64,000 nt of DNA from Corallincola platygyrae (GTDB lineage: Bacteria > Pseudomonadota > Gammaproteobacteria > Enterobacterales > Neiellaceae): the NCBI RefSeq assembly GCF_039544265.1, contig NZ_BAABLI010000016.1, positions 62,001-126,000 of the forward strand, read 5' to 3'. The position numbers and the translations under genes are program-made. Below, in pieces: positions 25,914 to 34,173 of this stretch. Below the pieces are notes generated by a model. It was not told where the DNA came from and ran no database searches. It saw nothing but the letters and a program-made list of their open reading frames with translations. How positions within the stretch are numbered: the stretch's first letter is position 1; each line of letters begins with the position of its first letter.

Positions 25914-26101
25914 AAAGGGCGATCTCAGTGTTAATTAATAGTACGGCGCAAATTAGAACTTATGCCGTATCTTATTGAAATATATCTATCCAAAGTTGGA
26001 GTATACCGCGAGAACTCACACTGCCAATAGTGTGGTGCTACCTTCGGCGCGAGGTTTCGTTATAATGCGCAACTTATCTTTACTTTCAGGCCTTATGGAA
26101 C

Positions 26102-27469
26102 ATGTTTGAGAACCTTAGTGAACGCCTCTCCAAAACGCTGAAAAATATCAGCGGCCGTGGACGACTGACTGAAGACAACATCAAAGACACGCTGCGCGAA
26201 GTGCGGATGGCGCTGTTGGAGGCTGACGTTGCGCTGCCGGTGGTCCGGGAGTTTATCTCTAAGGTCAAAGAGCGCGCGGTTGGTGTCGAAGTTACCAAGA
26301 GCCTAAGCCCTGGTCAGGTCTTTATTAAGATCGTTCGCTCTGAGCTGGAAGCTGCCATGGGTGAGCGAAATGAGGCGCTGGCGCTGAATGCGCAGCCACC
26401 CGCGGTGGTCATGATGGCGGGCCTGCAGGGTGCGGGTAAGACAACCAGTGTTGGTAAGTTATCCAAGTTCCTGAAAGAGAAAGAAAAGAAAAAAGTGATG
26501 GTGGTGAGTGCCGACGTCTATCGTCCAGCCGCCATCAAACAGCTTGAAACCCTGGCCAATGATATTGGCGTTGAGTTTTTCCCTAGCAGTGCAGATCAAA
26601 AGCCGGTCGATATTGTTTCGGGCGCTATTGAGCACGCCAAAAAGCAGTTCTTTGATGTACTGCTGGTGGATACTGCTGGTCGTCTTCACGTCGATGACGA
26701 GATGATGGACGAGATTAAAGCCCTCCATGCTGCGGTTAATCCAGTCGAAACCCTGTTTGTGGTAGATGCCATGACGGGTCAGGATGCGGCAAATACAGCT
26801 AAAGCCTTCGACAGTGCTCTGCCACTGACCGGTGTGATCCTGACTAAGACAGATGGTGATGCGCGCGGTGGTGCGGCACTCTCTATTCGCCATATCACAG
26901 GCAAGCCCATTAAATTCTTGGGTATCGGTGAAAAAACCGATGCTCTTGAGCCGTTCCATCCTGATCGCCTAGCTGGCCGCATCCTCGGCATGGGCGACGT
27001 TTTGTCTCTGATTGAAGACATTGAGCAGAACGTCGACCGCGAGAAAGCGGCTAAGTTTGCCAAGAAGGTGCAGAAGGGGCAGGGCTTTGACCTTGAAGAC
27101 TTCCGCGAGCAGCTTCAACAGATGAAGAATATGGGCGGCATGATGGGGTTGCTGGATAAGCTGCCTGGTATGTCGAACCTGCCCGATGCGGTTAAAGGTC
27201 AGATGGATGACAAGCTGACCGTGCGGATGGAAGCGATTATCAACTCTATGACTCCGGGAGAACGTCAGCGTCCTGATATCATCAAAGGTTCCCGTAAGCG
27301 CCGTATCGCTATGGGATCGGGTACGCAGGTGCAGGATGTGAACAAGCTGCTCAAGCAGTTCACCCAAATGCAGAAGATGATGAAGAAAATGAAGGGTGGC
27401 GGTATGGCCAAGATGATGCGAAGCATGGGCGGCATGATGCCACCGGGTATGAAGATGCCGCGCCGCTAA
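26102..27469 (+). CDS. ffh: Signal recognition particle protein Ffh
   Basis: GTPase that binds 4.5S RNA and signal sequences to target membrane proteins. The 455-residue protein has the N domain (residues 1-95), the G domain with GLQGAGKTT at about 107-115, DTAGRLHVD and TKTDGDARGG, and the Met-rich M domain ending MMPPGMKMPRR, with the RNA-binding GSRKRRIAMGSG near residue 398. Length is usual. A strong terminator follows. Confidence 0.98.
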   Translation: MFENLSERLSKTLKNISGRGRLTEDNIKDTLREVRMALLEADVALPVVREFISKVKERAVGVEVTKSLSPGQVFIKIVRSELEAAMGERNEALALNAQPPAVVMMAGLQGAGKTTSVGKLSKFLKEKEKKKVMVVSADVYRPAAIKQLETLANDIGVEFFPSSADQKPVDIVSGAIEHAKKQFFDVLLVDTAGRLHVDDEMMDEIKALHAAVNPVETLFVVDAMTGQDAANTAKAFDSALPLTGVILTKTDGDARGGAALSIRHITGKPIKFLGIGEKTDALEPFHPDRLAGRILGMGDVLSLIEDIEQNVDREKAAKFAKKVQKGQGFDLEDFREQLQQMKNMGGMMGLLDKLPGMSNLPDAVKGQMDDKLTVRMEAIINSMTPGERQRPDIIKGSRKRRIAMGSGTQVQDVNKLLKQFTQMQKMMKKMKGGGMAKMMRSMGGMMPPGMKMPRR

Positions 27470-27490
27470 CGGCTAAATTGTTATCTATCG

Positions 27491-27517
27491 AAAAAGGAGC
27501 CTGTTGGCTCCTTTTTT
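27491..27517 (+). terminator. Intrinsic terminator after ffh
   Basis: AAAAAGGAGCC (27491-27501) and GGCTCCTTTTT pair across TGTT, with the T-run running to 27517. Confidence 0.93.
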
Positions 27518-27700
27518 GTTTTTGCTGAACCACTGAATCCCATCCACTCACAATGCCTTGTTAGCACTGCCGTGCTGAACAATTTTTATCCGCTGTTTTG
27601 GTTGCAATTCCACAGATTCTGCGTAGAATTAGCGCGCTTCTAGCCCGCCCCATGCTTTTTTGGGGTGTCTGGAACCGCCAAATTGGGTAAAGAGGAACGT

Positions 27701-27952
27701 ATGGTAACCATTCGTTTACAACGTGGTGGCGCTAAAAAGCGTCCATTTTATCAGGTTGTCGTAGCCGACAGCCGTCGCGCTCGTGACGGCCGTTTCATTG
27801 AGAAGATCGGTTTCTTCAATCCTGTAGCACGCGGCCAAGCCGAGCGTCTTCGCTTGGATCTTGAGCGTGTTAAACACTGGACTGATCAGGGCGCGACCCT
27901 GTCTGACCGTGTTGCACAGTTGGTTAAAGACGCAGCTAAAGCTGCAGCTTAA
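27701..27952 (+). CDS. rpsP: 30S ribosomal protein S16
   Basis: Small-subunit assembly protein of 83 residues beginning MVTIRLQRGGAKKRPFYQVV, with DSRRARDGRFIEKIGFFNP as in all S16 proteins. AGAGGA precedes the ATG at 27701, which I prefer over an in-frame codon 36 bases upstream. First gene of the rpsP-rimM-trmD-rplS operon. Confidence 0.98.
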   Translation: MVTIRLQRGGAKKRPFYQVVVADSRRARDGRFIEKIGFFNPVARGQAERLRLDLERVKHWTDQGATLSDRVAQLVKDAAKAAA

Positions 27953-27976
27953 TTAAACCAACGAGAGGAGTGAGCC

Positions 27977-28507
27977 GTGTCAGAGGCGCAGGAAAATGTG
28001 ATTCTGGGCCGTCTGGGTGCCGCATACGGCATCAAAGGTTGGCTAAAGATTCACTCCTTTACTGACAATGCCGAAGATATCTTCGAATTGTCTCCCTGGA
28101 AGTTGGGTGACCAGCAGACAGGCAAGCAACTGTCTGTGAGCCAATGGCGTCGCCATAATAATGGGCTCATTGTTAAGTTTGAATCGATCGATGATCGTAC
28201 TCAGGCAGAAGCCTTGATAGGACTGGATATCTCCATCCCTTCAGAGCAGTTGCCAGAGTTGCCGGAAGATGAGTTCTACTGGCGCGATTTAATCGGTATG
28301 AAGGTAGTCACCGACAAAGGCTATGACCTGGGTGTGGTGACTGGCTTGATGGAAACCGGTTCAAATGACGTGTTGCAGGTAAAGGCAAACGTTAAAGATG
28401 CATTCGGTAAACAGGAGCGGTTAATTCCGTTTCTGGATGGCCAAGTTATTAAGCACGTGGATCTTGCAGAAAAGCAGATCGAAGTAGATTGGGACCCTGG
28501 TTTTTAA
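27977..28507 (+). CDS. rimM: 16S rRNA processing protein RimM
   Basis: Binds S19 and helps mature the 3' (head) domain of the 30S subunit. The 176-residue product has the N-terminal RimM domain (LGRLGAAYGIKGWLKIHSFT) and the C-terminal PRC-barrel (FYWRDLIGMKVVTDKGYDLG). GTG start at 27977 with GAGAGGAG upstream, 24 bases after rpsP. Confidence 0.97.
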   Translation: MSEAQENVILGRLGAAYGIKGWLKIHSFTDNAEDIFELSPWKLGDQQTGKQLSVSQWRRHNNGLIVKFESIDDRTQAEALIGLDISIPSEQLPELPEDEFYWRDLIGMKVVTDKGYDLGVVTGLMETGSNDVLQVKANVKDAFGKQERLIPFLDGQVIKHVDLAEKQIEVDWDPGF

Positions 28508-28526
28508 TCAGAGAGGAGTAACCCCC

Positions 28527-29273
28527 ATGTGGTTTGGTGTGGTGACTTTGTTTCCCGAGATGTTTCAAGCGATCAGCGAGCATGGAGTCACGGGCAAGGC
28601 TATCAAGAACAGCTTAATTGAGCTGCAAACGTGGAATCCAAGAGATTTCACCCATGATAAGCACAGAACGGTGGATGACCGCCCTTACGGTGGTGGCCCC
28701 GGAATGCTGATGATGGTGCAGCCATTACGCGATGCAATTCAAGCCGCCAAGCAGGCTGCTGGTGACGGGGCGAAAGTCATTTATCTTTCACCCCAGGGAC
28801 GCAAGCTGGATCAGCAAGGTGTCCAGGAACTGGCAGGCCAGGAAAAACTGGTCTTGGTAGCGGGACGTTATGAAGGGATTGATGAACGTGTGATTCAGTC
28901 CGAAGTGGATCAAGAATGGTCCGTCGGCGATTACGTGCTCAGTGGCGGTGAACTGCCAGCCATGACCCTGATTGACGCAGTGGCGCGATTAGTGCCCGGT
29001 GTATTGGGAAAGCAGGCATCTGCAGAGCAAGACTCTTTTACAGATGGTTTGCTGGATTGTCCCCATTACACACGCCCGGAAGTGCTTGAAGGCGAAAAGG
29101 TGCCTTCAGTATTACTGAGTGGCAATCATGAAGCTATCCGCCGTTGGCGGCTAAAGCAAGCTTTAGGGCGAACTTGGCTGCGACGACCGGAACTATTGGA
29201 AAACCTAGCTCTGACTGACGAGCAAGCTAAATTGCTTGCCGAGTTTGTAAGTGAAAACGACAGCAAACAGTAG
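28527..29273 (+). CDS. trmD: tRNA (guanine-N1-)-methyltransferase TrmD
   Basis: Methylates G37 of tRNAs to prevent frameshifting. The 248-residue protein has the SPOUT trefoil-knot signatures DDRPYGGGPGMLMM, LVAGRYEGIDERV and SVGDYVLSGGELPA. It follows rimM by 19 bases with GAGAGGAG before the ATG. Confidence 0.98.
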   Translation: MWFGVVTLFPEMFQAISEHGVTGKAIKNSLIELQTWNPRDFTHDKHRTVDDRPYGGGPGMLMMVQPLRDAIQAAKQAAGDGAKVIYLSPQGRKLDQQGVQELAGQEKLVLVAGRYEGIDERVIQSEVDQEWSVGDYVLSGGELPAMTLIDAVARLVPGVLGKQASAEQDSFTDGLLDCPHYTRPEVLEGEKVPSVLLSGNHEAIRRWRLKQALGRTWLRRPELLENLALTDEQAKLLAEFVSENDSKQ

Positions 29274-29303
29274 AGTGATTCAGTTTATTCTAGGATTAAA
29301 GAT

Positions 29304-29651
29304 ATGAACAAAATTATCCAGCAACTTGAGCAAGAACAGATGAAGCAGGACCTTCCTCACTTTGCTCCTGGTGACACAGTTGTCGTCCAGGTGAAAGTGG
29401 TTGAAGGTAACCGCGAGCGTCTGCAGGCTTTCGAAGGCGTTGTAATCGCCAAGCGTAACCGTGGCCTGCACAGCGCATTTACCGTACGTAAACTCTCCAG
29501 TGGTGAGGGTGTTGAGCGCGTATTCCAGACCCACAGTAAGCAAGTAGACAGTATCACTGTTAAACGCCGTGGTGACGTACGTCGCGCCAAACTGTACTAC
29601 CAGCGTGGTCGTACCGGTAAGGCAGCACGTATTAAAGAGAAGCTTAGCTAA
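29304..29651 (+). CDS. rplS: 50S ribosomal protein L19
   Basis: A 115-residue large-subunit protein at the subunit interface. FAPGDTVVVQVKVVEGNRER and the KVSSGEGVERVF-like stretch (RKLSSGEGVERVFQTHS) identify it. Last gene of the rpsP operon, followed by a terminator. Confidence 0.98.
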   Translation: MNKIIQQLEQEQMKQDLPHFAPGDTVVVQVKVVEGNRERLQAFEGVVIAKRNRGLHSAFTVRKLSSGEGVERVFQTHSKQVDSITVKRRGDVRRAKLYYQRGRTGKAARIKEKLS

Positions 29652-29689
29652 ATTTCGTTTAACACCCGGTTCCCAATGGCTAGAAGCAG

Positions 29690-29720
29690 CAGCCCGCACT
29701 TGTGCGGGCTGTTTTGTTTT
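29690..29720 (+). terminator. Intrinsic terminator of the rpsP operon
   Basis: CAGCCCGCAC (29690-29699) and GTGCGGGCTG (29702-29711) form a 10-bp stem followed by TTTTGTTTT. Confidence 0.93.
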
Positions 29721-29803
29721 CGGTAAGCTATAGCCAGTCTGAAGCAGGTCATCTGCTTGTTCTAAATCAGGCTGATGAATAAAAATTCAATTATTACCCA
29801 AAT

Positions 29804-29836
29804 AAAATGCAATTTTATGCATTTTGTATCTATACA
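29804..29836 (+). promoter_or_regulatory. Palindrome and promoter-like region upstream of aroF
   Basis: AAAATGCA (29804-29811) and TGCATTTT (29818-29825) are perfect inverted repeats with a 6-base spacer. A -10-like TATACA lies at 29831-29836, so the palindrome overlaps the -35 position. E. coli aroF is repressed by TyrR at TGTAAA-N6-TTTACA sites. This palindrome has the same spacer but different half-sites, so TyrR control is only a possibility. The rest of the 310-base gap is AT-rich. Confidence 0.45.
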
Positions 29837-29963
29837 TTCCTTTTAATTAGTTTAATAATCGAGGCTCATTTATGGGCCTGATAGTAGTTGTGTGCCCTGA
29901 TTTTTAGCTGCCTTACCGATGTTTCTACAGGCGGACAGGGTACATCTAGGAGTTTTAGTACAA

Positions 29964-31037
29964 ATGCATAACGATACAGTTAATGATATTCACGTCAGTG
30001 CCCAAGAGGTACTGATTACCCCAAAACAGCTCAAACAAGCACTGCCAGCCAGTGATGAAGTACTGCAGTCAATTGCTGAGTCTCGCAAAGTTGTTTCTGA
30101 CATCATCCATCGTAAAGATTCTCGCCTGCTGGTCGTGACTGGCCCTTGTTCGATTCACGACGTTGAAGCGGCTAAAGAATACGCTCAGAAGCTGAAGAAA
30201 CTGCACGACGAATTAAAAGATGAACTGTATCTGGTGATGCGTGTTTACTTTGAGAAACCACGTACTACTGTTGGCTGGAAAGGCCTGATCAACGATCCAA
30301 ATATGGATGGTAGTTTCCAATTGGAAGAGGGTTTGCACAAAGCCCGTGAACTTCTATTGTGGATCGCTGAACTTGGCTTGCCTATGGCCACTGAAGCCCT
30401 TGATCCTATCAGCCCGCAGTATCTTTCTGAGTTGTTCAGCTGGTCTGCGATTGGCGCGCGTACGACAGAAAGTCAGACGCACCGTGAAATGGCCAGTGGT
30501 CTTTCTATGCCTGTTGGCTTCAAAAATGGTACCGACGGTAATCTGGGCACCAGCATCAATGCGATGAAGGCGGCCGCCTCAGGTCACCGCTTCATGGGCA
30601 TCAGTTCCGATGGTCAGGTAGCTGTTATCACGACCGAAGGTAACCCTGATGGCCACGTGATCCTGCGTGGTGGTAAGCAGCCAAACTACGACTCTGTCAA
30701 TGTCGCTCTATGTGAAGAATCGATGCAGAAGGCTGGCCTGAACCCAAGCCTGGTCGTTGACTGTAGCCACGGCAATTCCAATAAAGATTACCGTGTACAG
30801 CCATTAGTTGCTGGTAATATCATGCATCAGATCCTTGATGGAAACCGCTCAATCATTGGTATCATGCTGGAGAGCCATATCAATGAAGGAAACCAGAGTG
30901 CCGATCTGCCACACGACCAGCTGAAGTATGGCGTGTCTGTGACTGATGCTTGCATCAACTGGGAGACCACAGCGTCGACCCTGCGTGAGATGGCAAATCG
31001 TCTGTCTGCTGCTCTTAAAGCGCGTGTATCAGCCTAA
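29964..31037 (+). CDS. aroF: 3-deoxy-7-phosphoheptulonate (DAHP) synthase, AroF type
   Basis: Joins phosphoenolpyruvate and erythrose 4-phosphate, the first step of aromatic amino acid synthesis. From the ATG at 29964 the product is 357 residues and aligns with E. coli AroF from the first residues (N..NDIHV, VLITPKQLK). LLVVTGPCSIHD, VYFEKPRTTVGWKGL and SAIGARTTESQTHREMASG are conserved. AroF position immediately before tyrA supports the tyrosine-sensitive type, though inhibitor choice is not proven here. AGGAG lies 11 bases upstream; a longer in-frame extension is unlikely. Confidence 0.94.
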   Translation: MHNDTVNDIHVSAQEVLITPKQLKQALPASDEVLQSIAESRKVVSDIIHRKDSRLLVVTGPCSIHDVEAAKEYAQKLKKLHDELKDELYLVMRVYFEKPRTTVGWKGLINDPNMDGSFQLEEGLHKARELLLWIAELGLPMATEALDPISPQYLSELFSWSAIGARTTESQTHREMASGLSMPVGFKNGTDGNLGTSINAMKAAASGHRFMGISSDGQVAVITTEGNPDGHVILRGGKQPNYDSVNVALCEESMQKAGLNPSLVVDCSHGNSNKDYRVQPLVAGNIMHQILDGNRSIIGIMLESHINEGNQSADLPHDQLKYGVSVTDACINWETTASTLREMANRLSAALKARVSA

Positions 31038-31054
31038 CTAACGGAAAGTCTGTA

Positions 31055-32191
31055 GTGAATGAAACCCCAGAGGCGCTGCTGCGCCTGCGTGACAAAATTG
31101 ATGATGTTGACCAGCAACTGCTGAAATTGCTCGCTGAGCGATTGCAGCTGGTGGCCGAGGTAGGTGAAGTTAAGAGCGAGCATGGCTTGCCCATTTATGT
31201 GCCTTCCCGCGAGGCCGCGATGCTGGCCAAGCGTCGTCAAGAAGCTGAAGCGCTTGGGGTTCCTGCTGACCTAATCGAGGATATTCTGCGCCGCGCGATG
31301 CGCGAATCTTACAGTAGTGAGAAAGACACCGGCTTTAAGACCGTAAACCCTGCTGCCGGCCCCATTGTTGTGGTCGGTGGTAACGGTCAATTAGGTCGAT
31401 TGTTTGTGCAGATGTTCGAGCTGTCAGGGTACGAAGTCAAGGTACTTGGCAGTAAGGACTGGGACAACGCCTCTCAAATTCTGCAAGGGGCCAGTGTCGT
31501 CATGGTCACTGTGCCTATCGCTAAGACTGTTGGCATTATCGAACAGTTGGAAGCGCTTCCAGATGATTGCATTCTCTGTGACCTCACCAGTACCAAAACT
31601 GAGCCATTGAAAGCAATGCTGGCTGCGCATTCTGGCCCTGTGGTCGGTTTGCACCCAATGTTTGGTCCTGATATCAGCAGTTTTGCCAAGCAGGTCATAG
31701 TGGTCTGTGATGGCCGAAACACCGAGAAATATCAGTGGCTGCTTGATCAGTTTGCGCTTTGGGGCGCCAAGTTAAAACAGGCGTCGGCTGAATCTCACGA
31801 TGAAGCGATGCGTTTGGTGCAGGCGATGCGTCACTTCTCAAGCTTTGTCTATGGACTGCACTTGAAGTCGGAAGACGCAGATATTGAACAGTTACTGGCG
31901 TTCAGTTCACCGATTTATCGTTTGGAACTGGCCATGGTTGGGCGACTGTTTGCGCAGGATCCGGCGCTTTACGCTGATATCATCCTCTCTTCGCCCGATG
32001 CGCTGACCATGTTCCGCCGTTACATTGAGCGTTTTGCAGAGGCGGTGACTTGCCTCGAAAACCATGATCGTGAAGGTTTTATCCGCCAGTTTTCTGATGT
32101 AGCTGACTGGTTTGGACAGTACGCGCAGCAGTTTATGGGCGAAAGCAAGCAGATGTTACTGGTCGCCCATGATCGCAGGCATATCGATTAA
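31055..32191 (+). CDS. tyrA: Bifunctional chorismate mutase/prephenate dehydrogenase (T-protein)
   Basis: Converts chorismate to prephenate and then to 4-hydroxyphenylpyruvate for tyrosine. The 378-residue product has an N-terminal AroQ mutase domain (LLRLRDKIDDVDQQLLKLLA, residues ~7-90) and a dehydrogenase domain with the dinucleotide fold VVVGGNGQLGRLF near residue 105-117. GLHPMFGPDISS and QAMRHFSSFVYG follow. GTG start at 31055, 17 bases after aroF, so the two form an operon as in E. coli. Confidence 0.96.
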   Translation: MNETPEALLRLRDKIDDVDQQLLKLLAERLQLVAEVGEVKSEHGLPIYVPSREAAMLAKRRQEAEALGVPADLIEDILRRAMRESYSSEKDTGFKTVNPAAGPIVVVGGNGQLGRLFVQMFELSGYEVKVLGSKDWDNASQILQGASVVMVTVPIAKTVGIIEQLEALPDDCILCDLTSTKTEPLKAMLAAHSGPVVGLHPMFGPDISSFAKQVIVVCDGRNTEKYQWLLDQFALWGAKLKQASAESHDEAMRLVQAMRHFSSFVYGLHLKSEDADIEQLLAFSSPIYRLELAMVGRLFAQDPALYADIILSSPDALTMFRRYIERFAEAVTCLENHDREGFIRQFSDVADWFGQYAQQFMGESKQMLLVAHDRRHID

Positions 32192-32196
32192 TCATT

Positions 32197-32475
32197 ATGT
32201 CTGAGTTTAAAGTTGAGATCCGTTACTGCCCACGCTGCCGCTGGTTAATGCGTGCAGGGTGGGTGGCGCAGGAGCTACTGACCACCTTCGACGAAGAACT
32301 GGATAGTGTTGCGATTGGGCCCGGCGATAAAGGCCAATTCGATATCTGGCTGAATGGTGAGCTTATCTGGTGCCGCAAAGACAAGGGCGGATTTCCCGAG
32401 CTAAAACCTCTCAAACAACTAATTCGTGATCGTGTAGCTCCCGCCAGAGACTTAGGACATAGCGACCGACCTTAA
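32197..32475 (+). CDS. SelT/SelW/SelH (Rdx) family thioredoxin-like protein
   Basis: A 92-residue protein starting with VEIRYCPRCRWLMRAGWVAQELL, where CPRC near residues 11-14 is the CxxC redox motif of the Rdx family. The GDKGQFDIWLNGELIW segment matches the family's second strand. Here the motif uses two Cys rather than selenocysteine. Redox role inferred; the partner is unknown. It lies 5 bases after tyrA and is probably in that operon by position only. Confidence 0.88.
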   Translation: MSEFKVEIRYCPRCRWLMRAGWVAQELLTTFDEELDSVAIGPGDKGQFDIWLNGELIWCRKDKGGFPELKPLKQLIRDRVAPARDLGHSDRP

Positions 32476-32499
32476 TCGGGTGTGGGTTTTCTAGAGCAA

Positions 32500-33399
32500 C
32501 TATTGTGGCAATCCAACGTGCAGATGTCCGCCTTTGTAATCCATGGTCAGTACAAAGTGCTTTAGCACATCATAACCAAGTAACCCTCTTATCAGTTGTC
32601 CTTTGATTCGGCTACCCACGATATCGCCTCTGCCACCAACATTAATTGTTTCATTTGGTGCAGGCACGGTAACTTTCACGTCGCCTAGCTCGTACGGGCC
32701 AAACGTTAACGATGGAAGTAAGAATGTTTGAGTCATGGTGGCCTTCACTACGCCTCCGCCAAATGTGTTGGAAGCATTGAATTTGTTCAACCAGTCATAG
32801 TTTTCGGCGACATTTCTCTCCACCAATATGCCGCCAGCATTTCCGGTATCGAGTATTAGCCAGACATCTTTATCGTTGTTCATATTAACGCGCACAATAG
32901 GAAAGCCACTGGCACGGTCTCGGCGCATCTTGATGTTTTCGTAATCACTGACATCAATAGCATCTCTATCGATTAAGCGAATCTTTTGATTGGGGTAATC
33001 AAGTTGAATGACAAACATGCGAAAGAAGGCGGCGCCAAGCAGAAGTTGATTGTTTTCATCTCCTAAATGCATTGGGATCAGGTGGCTGAGTGTTAGATCC
33101 ATCTCAAAAAGACGAGTGGGTACTTGGTTGAGCATCCTTGTTTGCTCTTCCCCAAACACACCTTTTAGCCTGATGCGTTCGCCTTTGGGATAGGTAAGTT
33201 CATTGGCGGCAAGAAAACGTTTGTTAATACCGTTGGATTGGGCGCCGGTGTCCAGAATTGCACGTCCGTCAATCCCACCTATTTCTACTGGAATAGTGAT
33301 GTGTCCGCCGTGCAACTCAAATGGAAACCATTCGGTCATTGCTGCGGCACTTGTTGCGGAAAAAAAGCAGAGAATGATCCCTATGATTCTAGTTTCCAT
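32500..33399 (-). CDS. Secreted aspartic protease-like protein with two DTG motifs
   Basis: A 299-residue protein with a signal peptide (GIILCFFSATSAAA). Two retropepsin-like halves are visible. The first has RAILDTGAQSNGINKRF near residue 47 and ends LLLGAAFFRMFVIQLDY. The second has WLILDTGNAGGILVE near residue 180 and ends LLGYDVLKHFVLTMDY. Each half contributes one Asp-Thr-Gly, so a single chain could form a complete two-lobed site as in pepsin. Probably periplasmic. Substrate unknown. It ends convergently with the SelW-like gene. Confidence 0.82.
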   Translation of the reverse strand: METRIIGIILCFFSATSAAAMTEWFPFELHGGHITIPVEIGGIDGRAILDTGAQSNGINKRFLAANELTYPKGERIRLKGVFGEEQTRMLNQVPTRLFEMDLTLSHLIPMHLGDENNQLLLGAAFFRMFVIQLDYPNQKIRLIDRDAIDVSDYENIKMRRDRASGFPIVRVNMNNDKDVWLILDTGNAGGILVERNVAENYDWLNKFNASNTFGGGVVKATMTQTFLLPSLTFGPYELGDVKVTVPAPNETINVGGRGDIVGSRIKGQLIRGLLGYDVLKHFVLTMDYKGGHLHVGLPQ

Positions 33400-33507
33400 T
33401 TGAGCATCCTTGTTCTTACTCGTAACTGCGAGAGAATCTGTAAGTTACTAAACTACCATGTTATTAGCCTAAGTTCATCGTTGTCATAGGGCGGCAGAAC
33501 TTAGCGC

Positions 33508-33771
33508 TTATGAATTTGCTCCCCAAATATTTTTGGCTTGGCTCTTGGCTTTTAAATAAAGCTCCTCAACCTTCTTTCTCGCCCATGGCGTTTTTCTGAG
33601 AAACTTCAATGATGACTTGATGCTTGGGTCCTTCATAAAGCAGTTGATAGGGATCTTTTGCCCCAATTCATGCCAACCATACTGCTCTACCAACCATGTG
33701 ACCAAGGCTTCTAATGTCACGCCATGCAGGGGATCATTTTGGCTGCCTGGTGCTGGTGTTTTATCAGTCAT
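33508..33771 (-). CDS. VF530 (DUF2132) family protein
   Basis: An 87-residue protein matching the VF530 family: NDPLHGVTLEALVTWLVEQY, IPINCFMKDPSIKSSLKFLR and TPWARKKVEELY. The family has a DNA-binding-like fold with no settled function. I chose the ATG at 33771, which overlaps the end of the RRM gene by 8 bases; a longer start lies entirely inside that gene. Coupled translation is likely. Confidence 0.88.
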   Translation of the reverse strand: MTDKTPAPGSQNDPLHGVTLEALVTWLVEQYGWHELGQKIPINCFMKDPSIKSSLKFLRKTPWARKKVEELYLKAKSQAKNIWGANS

Positions 33772-34045
33772 TAGGTTGCACTCTTTTTTGAGCGTTGTTG
33801 TCCGAATCTGACTGAGCAACTTTTACTCGGATACGGCTGCCGTCGACTTCTTGATTATTCAGGCTCTTCATCGCGATCTTTGCCTGACCGGCTTTAGTCA
33901 TCTCGATGAACGCAAACCCTTTCGATTTACCTGTTTCCTTGTCTAAAACCAAGGTACAGCTGCGGATATGGCCAAAAGGCTTAAACAGTTCGAACAGGTC
34001 AGACTGGGTTGTTTCACGGGCGAGGTTGCGGACGAGCAGTTTCAT
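33764..34045 (-). CDS. RNA-binding protein with a single RRM domain
   Basis: A 93-residue protein consisting of one RNA recognition motif. RNP2 is LLVRNL at residues 3-8 and RNP1 is KGFAFIEM near residues 42-49; a short polar tail follows. Small RRM proteins of this type occur in marine gammaproteobacteria and cyanobacteria, where some are cold-induced. The RNA target is unknown. It overlaps the VF530 gene by 8 bases. Confidence 0.92.
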   Translation of the reverse strand: MKLLVRNLARETTQSDLFELFKPFGHIRSCTLVLDKETGKSKGFAFIEMTKAGQAKIAMKSLNNQEVDGSRIRVKVAQSDSDNNAQKRVQPND

Positions 34046-34173
34046 GGTAAGGCCTTAGATAAAGTCAGGGCCATACTATACAGGTTTCAATGCGCGTTAG
34101 ATAAATGGGTGGATCAAAAAGTGCCTGCGATGATCGCAGGCACTGAAACCTAGCTTGAGTTTTCCCCGGGATA

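Noticed and set aside
29919..29963. N-terminal extension of AroF
   Set aside because: The extra 15 residues have no counterpart in AroF proteins; the ATG at 29964 gives the family N terminus.
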